Assembly: GCF_014655595.1 (NCBI RefSeq)
Contig: NZ_BNBL01000001.1
Span: forward strand, 1,280,310 to 1,344,309
Direction of reading: 5' to 3'
DNA: 64,000 nucleotides
Source of the DNA: Streptomyces griseocarneus
Lineage (GTDB): Bacteria > Actinomycetota > Actinomycetes > Streptomycetales > Streptomycetaceae
The notes under the pieces are model-generated. The model saw only the letters and a program-made list of their open reading frames with translations. It was not told the origin of the DNA and ran no database searches. The position numbers and the translations under genes are program-made. The first letter of the stretch is position 1. Each line of letters begins with the position of its first letter. Positions 26,236 to 47,000 of the stretch are shown here, piece by piece.

Positions 26236-27263
26236 CCGCCCGCTGGACCGTCGAGCCCGGCGGGCCCGCCACCCTGGTGGCCCCCCGCCTCGCCGGTGCC
26301 GAGGAGGCGCTCGCCTGGCTGGAGTACGCGCACACCGAACTGCGCGTCGGCCTGCGGGCGTACGGAGCCGTGTACGTACGCGGCCTGCCCGTGCACAGCG
26401 TGGAGACCTTCGCGCGGGTCCGGGACGTGCTCATGCCGCAGCGCACCCCCTACCGCGAGAAGGCCACGCCCCGCAGCGACTTCGGCGGCGACGTCTACTC
26501 CTCCACGGACCTGCCGGCCGCCCAGCCGATCAGGATGCACAACGAGAACAGCTACACCCTCACCTTCCCCGGGCTGCTGCTCTTCGGCTGCCTCACCGCA
26601 CCCGAGCAGGGCGGCGCCACCCCCGTCGCCGACTGCCGGAGCGTGCTGCGCAACCTCCCCCCGTACCTGGTGGACCGGATGCGGACCCACGGCTGGCTGC
26701 TCAGGCGCACCTACTCCGACCACCTCTCGCTGGACTGGCGGTCCGCGTTCGCCACCGACTCCCCGGCCGAGGTGGAGCGCTACTGCGCCGAGAACCTCAT
26801 CTCCCGCTCCTGGGACGAGGACGGCAACCTCCGCACCCGTCAACTGCGCCCCGGCACCGTCCACCACCCGGAGACCGGCGAGGAGGTGTGGTTCAACCAC
26901 CTGGCGTTCTGGAACGAGTGGTCGCTGGACGAGGAGGTCCGCGAGACCCTCGTGGACGAGCTCGGCCACGACGGCCTGCCCTTCAACACGGGCTTCGGCG
27001 ACGGCCTGCCCCTCACCCGGGACGAGCTCGACACCGTCAACGCCGCCTACGAGGCGGCCACCGTCCGCCGGGCGTGGGAACCGGGCGGCCTGCTGCTCGT
27101 CGACAACGTCCTCAGCGCGCACGGCCGCGACGCCTTCCGCGGCGACCGCGGGATCGTGGTCGCCATGGGCGCCCCCGTGGCGCTCGCCGACTGCCGTCCC
27201 ACCGTCGCGCCCGCCGCCGACGCGCCCAGCCCGGCGCCGGAGGCGGTGTCCTCGCATGGCTGA
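26232..27263 (+). CDS. SyrP-like Fe(II)/2-oxoglutarate dioxygenase (TauD family)
   Basis: A 343-residue TauD/TfdA-family protein close to the SyrP-type beta-hydroxylases of NRPS clusters. The iron site reads H-x-E in [14 protein letters not shown] near residue 100, with the distal His in [11 protein letters not shown] near 300 and a downstream Arg in FRGDRG for 2-oxoglutarate. The H-x-E rather than H-x-D pair is typical of this clade. These enzymes hydroxylate C-beta of an amino acid held on a carrier protein. The substrate carrier is probably the T domain of the adjacent A-T protein. GTG 26232 overlaps the previous stop. Confidence 0.87.
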   Translation: MTARWTVEPGGPATLVAPRLAGAEEALAWLEYAHTELRVGLRAYGAVYVRGLPVHSVETFARVRDVLMPQRTPYREKATPRSDFGGDVYSSTDLPAAQPIRMHNENSYTLTFPGLLLFGCLTAPEQGGATPVADCRSVLRNLPPYLVDRMRTHGWLLRRTYSDHLSLDWRSAFATDSPAEVERYCAENLISRSWDEDGNLRTRQLRPGTVHHPETGEEVWFNHLAFWNEWSLDEEVRETLVDELGHDGLPFNTGFGDGLPLTRDELDTVNAAYEAATVRRAWEPGGLLLVDNVLSAHGRDAFRGDRGIVVAMGAPVALADCRPTVAPAADAPSPAPEAVSSHG

Positions 27264-29031
27264 CCGCGGCGGACTCCCCTTCCCCGCCGACCCGGTGGAC
27301 CGGTTCCGGCAGACCGTACGGGCCTTGCCCGACCGCACGGCCGTCATCGGGCCGGACGGCACCCTCACCTTCGCCGGACTCGACGCCCGCACCGCGGACC
27401 TCGCCGGCCGCCTCCACGCCCTGGGCATCGGTCCGGGCGACCGGGTCGGAGTCGGCCTGCCCCGGGGCGTGGACTGGGTCGTGGCACCGCTCGCCGTGTG
27501 GCGCGCGGGCGCCGCGTACGTCCCCCTCGACCCGGCCCACCCCGAAGCCCGGCTCGCCCGCATCGCCGCCGGCGCCGGGCTGCGCGCACTGGTCGCGGAC
27601 ACCACCCCCGCCTGGCTCACCGGCGTGCCCGTCCTCGCACCCGGCCCCACGGGCACCCCCGCCCCGCCGCGCGTGGCACCGGCCGCCCACGACCCGGCGT
27701 ACGTCATCCACACCTCCGGCTCCACCGGCACCCCCAAGGGCGTCGAGGCCGGCCGGGGCGGCGTCGCCTCCCTCGTCGCCGGCCTGGAGCAGCGGGGCGT
27801 GTACGCGGACGGCCACCGCGTCGTCGCCTGGAACGCGAGCATGTCCTTCGACGCCTCCGTCCAGCAGTGGGTCCGCGTGTGCCGGGGCGACACCCTGGTC
27901 GTCCTCGACGACGCGGACCGCACCGACCCCCACCGGCTGGCCGCGCTCCTCGCCGAGCACGGGGTGACCGACCTCGACCTCACCCCCTCCCACTGGGAAG
28001 CCCTCGCCCCCCACCTGCTGCCGCAGGCGCCCCCCGAGCGCATGCTGCGCCTCCTCATCGGCGGCGAGCCGGTGCCGCCGCGCATGTGGCGCGAGCTCGC
28101 CGACGCGTGGACCGAGGGCCGGATCGAGGCGTTCAACCTCTACGGGCCCACCGAGACCACCGTCGACGCCACCGCCTGCCGCATCGAGGGCCCGGGTCCC
28201 CACCTGGGCAGCCCCCTGCCCCGGGTAAGGGCGTACGTCCTCGACGGCGCCCTGCGCCCCGCCCCCGCCGGCACCGCCGGCGAGCTCTACCTGGCGGGGC
28301 CCGGCCTGGCCAACGGTTACACCAGCCGGCCCGGGCTCACCGCCGAGCGGTTCGTCGCCGACCCCTTCGCCGCGGACGGCACCCGCATGTACCGCAGCGG
28401 CGACGAGGTCCGCCGAGGCGCCGACGGCACCCTGGAGTTCCTCGGCCGCACCGACCGGCAGGTCAAGCTCCGCGGCTACCGGGTCGAGCTCCATGAGGTC
28501 GAGGCGGCGCTGCGCTCGCACCCCGGCGTCACCGGTGCGGTGGCGACCGTACGCGAGGAGACCGGCCTCCTCGCCCATTACGTGCCGTCCGGCGGCGCCG
28601 GCCCCACCCCCGACGAGCTGCGGGCGCACACCGCGGCGGTGCTGCCCGGCTACATGGTCCCGGCCGCGTTCGTCGCCCTGGACGCCCTGCCGATGACCGT
28701 CAGCGGCAAGGTCGACGTACGCGCCCTGCCCGAGCCGGAAGCCGACGCGGAACGCCCCGGCTCAGATGGCTCACTCGGCTCCGACGGCCTCGACGGCGAG
28801 ATCGAGGAGCTGATCGCCGGAGTGTGGGCCGAGGTCCTCGGCCGCGACGACATCCACCCCGACGACGACTTCTTCGCCCTCGGCGGCCACTCCCTGGTGG
28901 CGCTGCGCGTCGTCTCCCGGCTCAAGAAGCGCATCGGCGTCGTCATGCCGACGAAGGACATCTACCGGCACCCACGCCTGCGCGACCTCGCCGGGCACGC
29001 CGAGTCGCTGCGCGCGGGGAGGACGGCATGA
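27256..29031 (+). CDS. Stand-alone NRPS A-T didomain protein, Gln-like specificity
   Basis: A 591-residue protein: adenylation domain about 10-495 and carrier domain about 510-585 ([14 protein letters not shown]). A-domain core motifs are present: [47 protein letters not shown]. Reading the pocket residues by hand gives D-A-Q-D-L-G-L-V-D, near the published Gln code D-A-Q-D-L-G-V-V-D; a ureido analogue such as citrulline is an alternative, since the DDAH-like enzyme is adjacent. There is no C domain, so it cannot extend a chain itself. The start (ATG 27256) lies inside the end of the oxygenase gene. It is the probable loader of the A-less module at the end of NRPS 2. Confidence 0.9.
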   Translation: MADRGGLPFPADPVDRFRQTVRALPDRTAVIGPDGTLTFAGLDARTADLAGRLHALGIGPGDRVGVGLPRGVDWVVAPLAVWRAGAAYVPLDPAHPEARLARIAAGAGLRALVADTTPAWLTGVPVLAPGPTGTPAPPRVAPAAHDPAYVIHTSGSTGTPKGVEAGRGGVASLVAGLEQRGVYADGHRVVAWNASMSFDASVQQWVRVCRGDTLVVLDDADRTDPHRLAALLAEHGVTDLDLTPSHWEALAPHLLPQAPPERMLRLLIGGEPVPPRMWRELADAWTEGRIEAFNLYGPTETTVDATACRIEGPGPHLGSPLPRVRAYVLDGALRPAPAGTAGELYLAGPGLANGYTSRPGLTAERFVADPFAADGTRMYRSGDEVRRGADGTLEFLGRTDRQVKLRGYRVELHEVEAALRSHPGVTGAVATVREETGLLAHYVPSGGAGPTPDELRAHTAAVLPGYMVPAAFVALDALPMTVSGKVDVRALPEPEADAERPGSDGSLGSDGLDGEIEELIAGVWAEVLGRDDIHPDDDFFALGGHSLVALRVVSRLKKRIGVVMPTKDIYRHPRLRDLAGHAESLRAGRTA

Positions 29032-29801
29032 GCGCCGCACCGGCCACCACGGTGGTCGCCCTGAAGGACACCGGGCGGGCGGAACGGACGCTGGTGTGCC
29101 TCGGCTTCTGCGGCGGCGGCACGGCGGCCTACCACGAGTGGGCCGCGGCGATGCCGCCCGCCACCGACCTCCTCGCCGTCTGCTACCCGGGCCGTGAGGG
29201 GCGCTTCGCCGAGGACTTCGCCGACAGCTGGGAGGCCCTCGCCGAGGACGCCGCGGCCGCCGTCCGCGCCGCCACGGCGCCCGGCGTCCCGTACGTCCTC
29301 TTCGGGCACAGCATGGGCGGCTGGATGGCGTTCGACGTCACCACCCGGCTCGCCGCGGCGGGCGACCCGCTGCCGGAGACCCTGGTCGTGTCCTCGTGCA
29401 ACGCCCCCGACCGGGGCCTGACCGCGCGCGACCGGTTCCCCGACCCGCGCGGGACGGACGACGAACTCCTCACCTGGATGAGCACCCACGGGCTGCTGCC
29501 CGCGCACGTCCTCGATGACGAGGACCTGACGGAGATGGCGGTGGAGCTGATGCGCGCCGACCTCCGGGTCCGCGACACCTTCACCTACGGCGGGGCGAAG
29601 GTCACCGTCCCCCTCCAGGTCCTCTCCGGCGCGGACGACCCGGTCGTGGGGGACGACACCGGAACCCGCTGGGGCGCCCTCACGACCGCCGCCCACCGGC
29701 ACGACGTGCTGCCCGGCGGCCACTTCTACACCCCCGAGGTCTGGCGGACCCTCCCGGACCGCATTCCGGCACTCACCGGCCGGCTCCAGAAAGTGATGTG
29801 A
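29028..29801 (+). CDS. Type II thioesterase
   Basis: A 257-residue alpha/beta hydrolase of the GrsT/SrfAD type. [19 protein letters not shown] opens it, [15 protein letters not shown] carries the nucleophile Ser in GHSMGG, and [12 protein letters not shown] and PGGHFY hold the Asp and His. Such enzymes clear misprimed carriers. Given its place directly after the free A-T protein, release of a modified aminoacyl group, or a shuttle role like SyrC in syringomycin, is possible, though SyrC uses Cys instead of Ser. ATG 29028 overlaps the A-T stop. Confidence 0.9.
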   Translation: MSAAPATTVVALKDTGRAERTLVCLGFCGGGTAAYHEWAAAMPPATDLLAVCYPGREGRFAEDFADSWEALAEDAAAAVRAATAPGVPYVLFGHSMGGWMAFDVTTRLAAAGDPLPETLVVSSCNAPDRGLTARDRFPDPRGTDDELLTWMSTHGLLPAHVLDDEDLTEMAVELMRADLRVRDTFTYGGAKVTVPLQVLSGADDPVVGDDTGTRWGALTTAAHRHDVLPGGHFYTPEVWRTLPDRIPALTGRLQKVM

Positions 29802-29802
29802 C

Positions 29803-32800
29803 ATGCCCATGGACCAGCACGACGGCACCGGCCGCGCCGCACACCACGAACCCGGCCGCGACCGGGCCGCGACCGGCATCCGCCTCGTCGAGGCGTTCCA
29901 GCGTCAGGCTGCCCGCACCCCCCGCGCCACCGCGGTCGTGGCCGGAGACGTCGAGCTGACCTACGAGCAGCTCAACACCCGGGCCAACCGGCTGGCCCGT
30001 CTGCTCGTCATGCACGGCGCCGCACCGGAGCGGTTCGTGGCGCTGGCCGTTCCGCGCTCCGTGGACATGGTGGTGGCGCTCCTGGCCGTGCGGAAGACCG
30101 GAGCGGCCTACGTGCCGGTCGACCCGGAGCACCCGGCCGCCCGGATCGCCTTCACGCTGGCCGACGCCCGCCCCCACCTGCTGCTGACCACCCGTGCGGC
30201 GGCGGGTGCCCTGCCGGCCGCCGAGGTCGGGCCCCGCAGGATCGTCCTGGACGAGCCGGGGTGCCAACTCCTGCTCGCGGACTGTCCGGGCTCCGACCTG
30301 GACGAGGCGGATCTCCCGTCGCCGTGCGACCCCCGCCACCCCGCGTACGCCATCCACACCTCGGGCTCCACCGGCCTGCCCAAGGGCGTCGTCGTCCCCG
30401 CCTCCGCGCTGGACGCCTTCCTCACCGACGTGTCCGCCCGGTTCCCCCTGACCTCCGAGGACCGGCTGGTCGCGGTGACGACCCTGTCGTTCGACATCGC
30501 GGCCCTGGAGATCTTCCTGCCCCTGGTCTCCGGCGCCACCGTGGTGCTGGCCGACCGGGACGTGGTGCGCGACCCGGCGGCACTCGCCGGCCTGGTGACC
30601 TCGGCCGGAGGCACCGTCCTCCAGGCGACCCCGTCGTTGTGGCGGCTCCTGCTCACCCACGCTCCGCAGGTGCTGCGCGGGCTCCGGATGCTCGTCGGCG
30701 GCGAGGCACTGCCCCCCGACCTGGCCGCCATGATGGCCACGACCGGCAGCGAGGTGACCAACCTGTACGGTCCGACCGAGACCACGATCTGGTCCACCGC
30801 GGCGCCTCTCGGCGAGCGGCCCGGCACCCCGGCCATCGGCCGTCCGCTGCGCGGCACCCGGGTCCACGTCCTGGACGAGGCCCTGCGCCCGGTCGCTCCC
30901 CAGGTCCCCGGCGAGCTCTACATCTCCGGAGCCGGCCTGGCCCGCGGCTATCTGGGCCGGCCGGGGACGACGGCCGAGCGCTTCGTCGCCGACCCGTTCG
31001 GCGGGCCCGGCAGCCGGATGTACCGGACCGGTGACCTCGCGCGCTGGGGGACGGACGGTGAACTGGAGTATCTGGGCCGCACCGACCAGCAGGTGAAGGT
31101 GCGCGGTCACCGGATCGAGCCCGGGGAGATCGAGGCCGTCCTGGCCGAGCACGACCATGTCGCGCAGGCCGCCGTGGTGGCCCGTGAGGACACCCCCGGC
31201 GAGCCGCGCCTGGTCGCCTACGTCGTGCCCACCGGGCGGGCCGGGCGCGACGAGGCGAGTGAACTCCGGCAGGTCGAGGAGTGGCTGAGCGTCTACGAGG
31301 ACGTCTACCGGGACGAGGCGACCGCGGGCGAGTTCGGCGAGAACTTCGCCGTCTGGACCAGCGTCTACGACGGCACCCCCATCCCGCTGGAGCAGATGCG
31401 CGTCTGGCGGGGCTTCATCCTGGACCGCGTCCGTTCGCTCGGCCCGCGCCGGGTCCTGGAACTCGGGGTCGGCAACGGCCTGATCCTCGCCCATCTGGCG
31501 CCGCACTGCGAGGCGTACTGGGGCACCGACTTCTCCGTGGAGGTCATCGACGGACTGCGCGAGGGACTCGCCGGACAGCCGCACCTGGCGGGGAAGGTCG
31601 AACTGCGGGCCCAGGCCGCCCATGTGGTCGACGGTCTGCCGGAGGACTACTTCGACACCATCATTCTCAACTCGGTCCTTCAGCACTTCCCGAACGCCGA
31701 CTACCTCGTGGAGGTCATCGAGCGGGCGATCGCGCTGCTCGCCCCCGGCGGCCGGCTCTTCGTCGGGGACGTCCGCAACCTGCGGCTGCACCGCTGCCTC
31801 ATGACCGCCGTCGAGTTGCACCGGCGCGGCGGCGACACGGGCCTGGACGCGGTGCGCCGGGCGGTCGAACAGGCCTTGGTCATGGAGAGGGAGCTGCTGG
31901 TCGACCCCGACTTCTTCGCGGCGTTCGGCGAGGGCTCGGACGAGGTGGCGGCCGTCGACATACAGCTCAAGCGGGGCCGCTACCACAACGAGCTCTCCCG
32001 CCACCGGTATGACGTCGTCCTGCACAAACACCCCCGGGCACTGCCCACACCGGCCGCGGAGACCGTGCTGCGCTGGGGCGGCGACCTCGCGTCCGTCGCG
32101 GAGGTGGCCGCGTTCCTCGGCTCCCGCCGTCCGGCCGCGCTGCGGGTGACCGGGGTGCCGCACCTCGGCCTCGCCGGTGAACTGGCCGCGCTGCGCACAC
32201 TGGACGCCGGGGAGGACGCCGAAGCCGTGCTGGCCGCCCTGTACGGGCAGGGGCCGCTCGACGGCGTGACCGCCGGCGTGGACGCCGAGGAGCTGTACCG
32301 GCTGGGCGAGCGGCTCGGATACCGGACCGCCGTCACCTGCGGGCCCGCCGCTCACGCCGGTGCCATGGAGGCGTTGTTCGTCGACGCGGGCGCCTCGGGC
32401 CGCACGGACGCGGTGGCCGATCCGGTGCCCGCCTACCGCCGCACCGCACCGGGCGGCGTGCCGCTCACGGCGTACACCAACGACCCGGTCGGCTCCCGCC
32501 AGGTGGGCTCGCTGGTCTCCGCGCTCCGTGCGCATCTCCGCGAACGGCTGCCGGAACACATGGTCCCCGCCGCCTTCGTACCGCTGGAATCGCTGCCGCT
32601 CAGCCCGAACGGGAAGCTCGACCGCAAGGCCCTGCCCGCCCCGGACCTCCGCGCGGGTGCCCCGGGCCGAGGGCCGGGCACCCCGCGGGAGCGGCTGCTG
32701 TGCACGGTCTTCGCCGAGGTCCTCGGCCTCGCCTCGGTCGGCGTCGACGACTCCTTCGTGGAGCTCGGCGGGGACAGCATCATCTCCATCCAGCTGGCCG

Positions 32801-32990
32801 CCAGGGCGCGCGAGGCCGGCCTGGTGATCACCCCTCGGGAGATCTTCCGGCACCGGACGGTCGAGGCCCTCGCCAGGATCGCCGGATCACCCGGCGCGGA
32901 GGACCCCGGACCGGCCGAGGGGGCCTTGCCGGTGATCGACCAGGACGAGTTCGACGAGATCGTGCGCGGCATCGAAGGGGGGACGTGGGC

Positions 32991-32994
<4 letters not shown>
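29803..32994 (+). CDS. NRPS initiation protein, A-MT-T (N-methylating, Gly-type)
   Basis: A 1063-residue starter module with no condensation domain. The A domain begins at about residue 28 ([15 protein letters not shown]) and shows [14 protein letters not shown] and NLYGPTETT. The hand-read pocket is D-I-L-Q-L-G-L-I-W, the published Gly code. A methyltransferase of about 400 residues is inserted before the last A motif: [17 protein letters not shown] near residue 553 is the SAM-binding loop and [13 protein letters not shown] follows. [10 protein letters not shown] near 940 resumes the A domain and [13 protein letters not shown] near 985 is the carrier. The product is probably N-methylglycine (sarcosine) on the carrier. 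ATG 29803 lies one base after the thioesterase stop. The stop overlaps NRPS 2 (GTGA). Confidence 0.93.
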
Positions 32995-41030
<8,036 letters not shown>

Positions 41031-41062
41031 ACCGCCGAGTGCGCGCATACCAAGGAGATCCC

Positions 41063-44000
41063 GTGTTCCCTGTGTCCTTCGCCCAGCGCCGGCTGTGGTT
41101 CCTCAACCGCATGGCCGAGACGGGCGCCGCCTACAACTGCCCGCTGGCGGTCCGCCTGCGCGGCCCGCTGGACCGGGCGGCCCTCGCCGGCGCGCTGGAT
41201 GACGTCGCCGGCCGCCACGAACTGCTGCGGACGGTGTTCCCCGAATCCGATGGCGAGCCGGTGCAGCACGTCCTCGACCGGCGGCCCCGGCTGACAACCG
41301 TGGCAACCACCGAGAACCGGCTGCCCGACGACCTCGCCGAGGCCGCCGGCCACATCTTCGACCTCACCGTCGAGCTGCCCGTACGCGCCGAGCTCTTCGC
41401 CCTCTCGGCCGACGAGCACGTGCTCTCCCTCGTCATCCACCACATCGCCTGCGACGGCTGGTCGTGGGCACCCCTGCTGGGCGACCTCTCGCAGGCGTAC
41501 GCGGCACGGCGTACCGGCACCGCCCCGCTGTGGGAGCCGCTGCCCGTCCGCTACGTCGACTACACCCTGTGGCAGCGCGAACTGCTCGGCGCGGAGGACG
41601 ACCCGGACAGCCCGCTCACCCAGCAGCTCCGCTTCTGGCAGGAAGCACTGGCCGGTATCCCCGCCGAGCTCTCCCTCCCCTTCGACCGGCCGCGTCCGGC
41701 GGTGGCCAGTTATGCGGGCGGTTCGGTCCCGGTGGAACTGGATGCGGCGTTGCACGCCCGCTTGTCGGAACTCGCGCGGTTGAGTGGCTGCACGTTGTTC
41801 ATGGTGTTGCAGGCCGGTCTTGCGGTGCTGCTGTCGCGGCTCGGTGCCGGTACGGACATTCCGATCGGCACTCCGGTGGCCGGTCGTGCGGACGAGGCGC
41901 TGGACGACCTGGTGGGCTTCTTCGTCAACACCCTGGTCCTGCGCACGGACGTCTCCGGCGACCCCAGCTTCCTGGAGCTGCTGTCCCGCGTCCGAGAGGC
42001 GGATCTGGCCGCGTACGAGCACCAGGATGTGCCCTTCGAACGCGTCGTCGAGGCCCTCAACCCCGACCGCTCCCTCGCCCGCCACCCCCTCTTCCAGGTC
42101 ATGATGACGCTGGAGAACGGCTCAGGCACGGCTCTGACCCTGCCCGGCGTCGCGGCCGAGGAGCAGCCGGTCGGCTGGGACATCGCCAAGTTCGACCTGA
42201 CCGCCGACTTCCAGGAGCGGCGGGACGGCGAGGACAGGCCGGCCGGGATCAGTGGCTGGCTCGAGTACGCGGCGGACCTCTTCGACCCGGAGACCGCCGA
42301 GAACCTGGCCGCGAGCCTCACCCGGGTGCTGCGGCAGCTGGCGGCCGACCCCTTCCGCCCGGTGGGCGAGGCGGAGCCGATGTCCGACGAGGACCGCGAG
42401 CGGGTTCTGGCGGGCTGGAACGACACCGCCCGGCCCGTCCCTGAGGCGATGCTCCCGCAGTTGTTCGAGGACCGGGTCGCGCGGACGCCGGACGCGACGG
42501 CGGTGGTGCACGGCGACACCGTGCTGACCTTCGCCGAGCTCAACGCCCGCGCCAACCGCCTGGCCCACGCCCTGGCCGAGCGTGGCGCGGGGCCCGAGAG
42601 CGTCGTGGCGCTGGCGCTGCCCAGGTCCGAGGAGTCGGTGGTGGCGCTGCTCGCGGTGCTCAAGGCCGGTGCCGCGTTCGTCCCCGTCGACCTGGAGTAC
42701 CCGGCAGAGCGCATAGCCCTCCTGCTGGAGGACGCTGCCCCCGCGCTCGTCGTCACGGACTCCGCCACCGCCGGCTCTCTGCCGGCGGCGGACGGCACTC
42801 ACCGGGTACTCGTCGACGACCCGGCGACAGCCCGGTACCCGCACGGCGACCTAGGGTGCGAGGTGCGGCCCGGCAACGCCGCGTACATCATCCACACCTC
42901 CGGCTCCACCGGCCGGCCCAAGGGCGTCCTCATCGACCACGCCGGGCTGCGCAACCTCTACGCCCACCACCGCGCCGGCGTCATCGCCCGCGCCGAGGAG
43001 ATGCACGGGCCCCGGCCCCTGCGGGTGGCGCTCACGGCCTCGCTGTCCTTCGACACGTCCTGGGAAGGGCTGCTGTGGATGGTCGCCGGGCACGAACTCC
43101 ACGTCATCGGCGACGACATCCGCCGCGACGCGGGCGCCATGACCCGGCACGTCGCCGAGGCCGGCATCGAGGTGCTCGACGTCACGCCGACCTACGCGGA
43201 ACAGCTCGTCGAGGAGGGCCTGCTGGCCGACCCCCGGCACCGCCCCAAAGTGTTCCTGCTCGGCGGCGAGGCCGCCGGAGCCACCTTGTGGACGCGGGTC
43301 CGGGAAGCCGACGGCACGCTCTGCTACAACCTCTACGGTCCGACCGAGTGCTCGGTCGACGCCCTGTGGTGGGACGCCGCCCGCAGCGAACGCCCCCTGG
43401 TCGGCCTGCCCCTCGACAACACCCGCGTCTACGTCCTCGACCGCACGCTGCGGCCCGTGGCGCCGGGCGTCGCGGGCGAGCTGTACATCGCCGGCGTGAG
43501 CCTGGCCCGCGGCTACCTCGGCCGGCCCGCCCTGACGGCGGAGCGGTTCGTGGCCTGTCCGTTCGCGGTGGGGGAGCGGATGTACCGAACGGGCGACCTG
43601 GTGCGCTGGGGGCGCGACGGCGCCCTGGAGTTCCTCGGGCGCGCCGACGAGCAGGTGAAGATCCGGGGTTTCCGTGTCGAGCCGGGTGAGATCGAGGCGG
43701 CGCTGGTCCGGCTGCCGGGTGTGGCCCGGGCGGCGGTGACGGTCCGCGAGGACGGCCCCGGCGGGAAGCGGCTGGTGGCGTACGTCGTGCCGGTGGCCGA
43801 CCGTACGGTCGAGGCGGCCGGACTGCGCCGGGAGCTGGCGACGACGCTGCCCGACCACATGGTGCCGTCGGCGTGCGTGGTGCTGGACTCGTTCCCGGTG
43901 ACACCGAACGGGAAGCTGGACCGCAAGGCACTGCCGCTCCCCGACTACGCGGCGGGGGCGGGCTCCCGTGCACCGCGCACGCCGCGCGAGGACATTCTGG

Positions 44001-47000
44001 CGAGCCTGTTCGCCGAGACCCTGGGCCTGCCCGAAGCCGGCGTCGAGGACAACTTCTTCGACCTCGGAGGACACTCGCTCCTCGCGACCCGGCTGATATC
44101 CCGCGCCCGGACGGCACTCGGCGTCGAACTCGGCATCCGCGACCTCTTCCGGACCCCGACCGTCGCGGGCCTGGCGGCCGGCCTGGACCGCTTCGGCCCG
44201 GCCCGTCCGGCGCTGCGGGCCGCGGACCGCCCGGCCGAGCTGCCGCTGTCGTTCGCTCAGCGGCGCCTGTGGTTCCTGAGCCGCACGGGGCAGGGGGTCA
44301 ACTACAACTGCCCGTTCGCCCTGCGGCTGCGCGGACCTCTGGACCGTGCCGCCCTCGCCGCCGCCCTGACGGATGTCGCCGGTCGTCACGAGGCCCTGCG
44401 CACGGTGTTCCCCGAAGTGGACGGCGAGCCCTGCCAGCGGGTGCTCCCGGCAGAGGCCGCCACCGTGGAGCTGGATGTCATCGACTGCGGGCCGGCCGGC
44501 CCGGGCGACGTTCTGGAGCGTTCGGTGGCGGAGGAGTTCGACCTCGCCCAGCGGCCTCCGGTGCGGGCCACGCTCTTCGCGCTGGGCGAGGACGAGCACG
44601 TGCTGGCCCTGGTGGTCCACCACATCGCGCTCGACGGCTGGTCATGGGGGCCGCTCTTCCGCGACCTGGCGCAGGCGTACGAGGACCGCACGCGGGGGAG
44701 CGCTCCGGGGTGGGAGCCGCTACCGGTGCAGTACGCGGACTACACCCTCTGGCAGCGGGAGTTGCTGGGGAAGGAGAACGACCCGGACAGTGTCGCGTCC
44801 CGGCAGCTGGAATTCTGGCGGAAGCACCTCGCCGGCATCCCTTCCGAGCTTCCCCTGCCTTTCGACCGGCCGCGTCCGGCGGTGGCCAGTTATGCGGGCG
44901 GTTCGGTTCCGGTGGAACTGGATGCGGCGTTGCACGCCCGGCTGCTGGAGCTGGCGCGGTCGAATGGGTGCACGTTGTTCATGGTGTTGCAGGCGGGTCT
45001 TGCGGTGCTGTTGTCGCGGCTTGGTGCCGGTACGGACATTCCGATCGGTACTCCGGTGGCGGGGCGTGCGGACGAGGCCCTGGACGATCTGGTGGGTTTC
45101 TTCGTCAACACTCTGGTCCTGCGTACGGACGTCTCCGGCGACCCGGGTTTCGTGGAGTTGCTGTCCCGTGTGCGGGAGGCGGATCTGGCGGCGTACGAGC
45201 ACCAGGACGTGCCCTTCGAGCGCGTCGTCGAGGCCCTCAATCCGGACCGCTCCCTCGCCCGCCACCCCCTCTTCCAGGTCATGTTCCAGCTCCAGGAAAC
45301 CGCCGACGACACCCTGTCCCTCGCCGGCCTCGACGTCTGCGACGAGCCGCTCCGCTTCGACGCGGCGCAGTTCGACTTGACCGTCGACGTCCAGGAACGG
45401 CGGGACGCCGAAGGCGGCCCGGCCGGGATCAGCGGATCCCTCCACTTCGCGGCGGACCTCTTCGACCCACGGACGGCGGCCGACATCGCCGCGGCCCTCG
45501 CGCGGGTCCTGGGCGGACTCGCCGCCGACCCGGCCCGGCCGGTGAGCGCGGCGGACCCGCTGTCGGCCGAGGACCACGACCGGATGCTGGTGCGGTGGAA
45601 CGACACCGGGCTGCCGGTGCCCCCCGCGACCGTACCGGAGCTGTTCGAGGCCCAGGTGGCGCGCACACCGCAGGCCACGGCCGTGGTGCACGAGGACTCG
45701 GCGCTGACCTTCAGCGAGCTCAACGCCAGGGCCAACCGGCTGGCCCGCCGCATGGTGCGGGCCGGCGCGGGGCCCGAGCGGGTGGTGGCGGTGGCGCTGC
45801 CCAGGTCAGAGGAGTCGGTGGTGGCGCTGCTCGCCGTCCTCAAGTCCGGCGCCGCCTGCCTGCCCGTCGACACCGGCTACCCGGCGGAGCGCATCGCCCT
45901 GCTGCTGGAGGACGCGGCACCCGCCCTCGTCGTCACCGACTCGGTGACGGCGGACCGGCTGCCGCTCGGCGACACCCCTCGGCTGCTCGCCGACGACCCC
46001 GCCACCGCCGCCGAGCCCGCGGGCAACCTCGGGCGCGGGGTGCGGCCCGGCAACGCCGCGTACATCATCCACACCTCCGGCTCCACCGGCCGGCCCAAGG
46101 GCGTCGTCACCGACCACGCCGGGCTGCGCAACCTCTACGCCTTCCACCGCGCCGGCGTCATGACCCGCGCCGAGGAGGCGTACGGGGCCCGGCCCATGCG
46201 CGTGGCCCTGACGACCTCGCTGTCCTTCGACGCCTTCTGGGACGACCTGCTGTGGATGGTCGCCGGCCATGAGCTGCACGTCATCGGTGACGACGTCCGC
46301 CGGGACGCGGGCGCCCTGGTGCGCCACGTCGCCGACGCTCGCATCGACGTCATCGGCGTCACGCCCACCCACGCCGAACAGCTCGTCGAGGAGGGCCTGC
46401 TGGACCGTCCCCCTCGGGTCTTCGAGATCGGCGGCGAGGCCGCCGGCTCCGCCCTGTGGCACCGGCTGCGGCAGGTGGACGGCATGCTCTCCTTCAACTT
46501 CTACGGCCCGACCGAGTGCACGGTCGACGCCCTGTGGTGGGACCTGGCGGACAGCGCCCGCCCCCTGGTCGGCCGCCCGGTCGCCAACACGCGGGCGTAC
46601 GTCCTGGACGCGGCGCTGCGACCCGTGCCGCCCGGCGTCGCGGGCGAGCTGTACATCGCCGGTGCGGGGCTGGCCCGCGGTTACCTGAACCGGCCGGCCC
46701 TGACGGCGGAGCGGTTCGTGGCGTGCCCGTTCGCCTCGGGCGAGCGGATGTACCGCACGGGCGATCTGGTGCGGTGGGACCGCGATGGCGTCCTGGAGTT
46801 CCTCGGCCGGGCGGACGAGCAGGTGAAGATCCGGGGCTTCCGCGTCGAACCGGGTGAGATCGAGGCTGTTCTGGCCCGGATCCCGGACGTGGCGGGGGCC
46901 GCGGTGAGCGTCCGCGAGGACGGCCCCGGCGGCAAGCGGCTCGTCGCCCACGTCGTGCCCGTGAGCGGCCGCACGCTCGAGGTGGCCGCCCTGCGCCGTG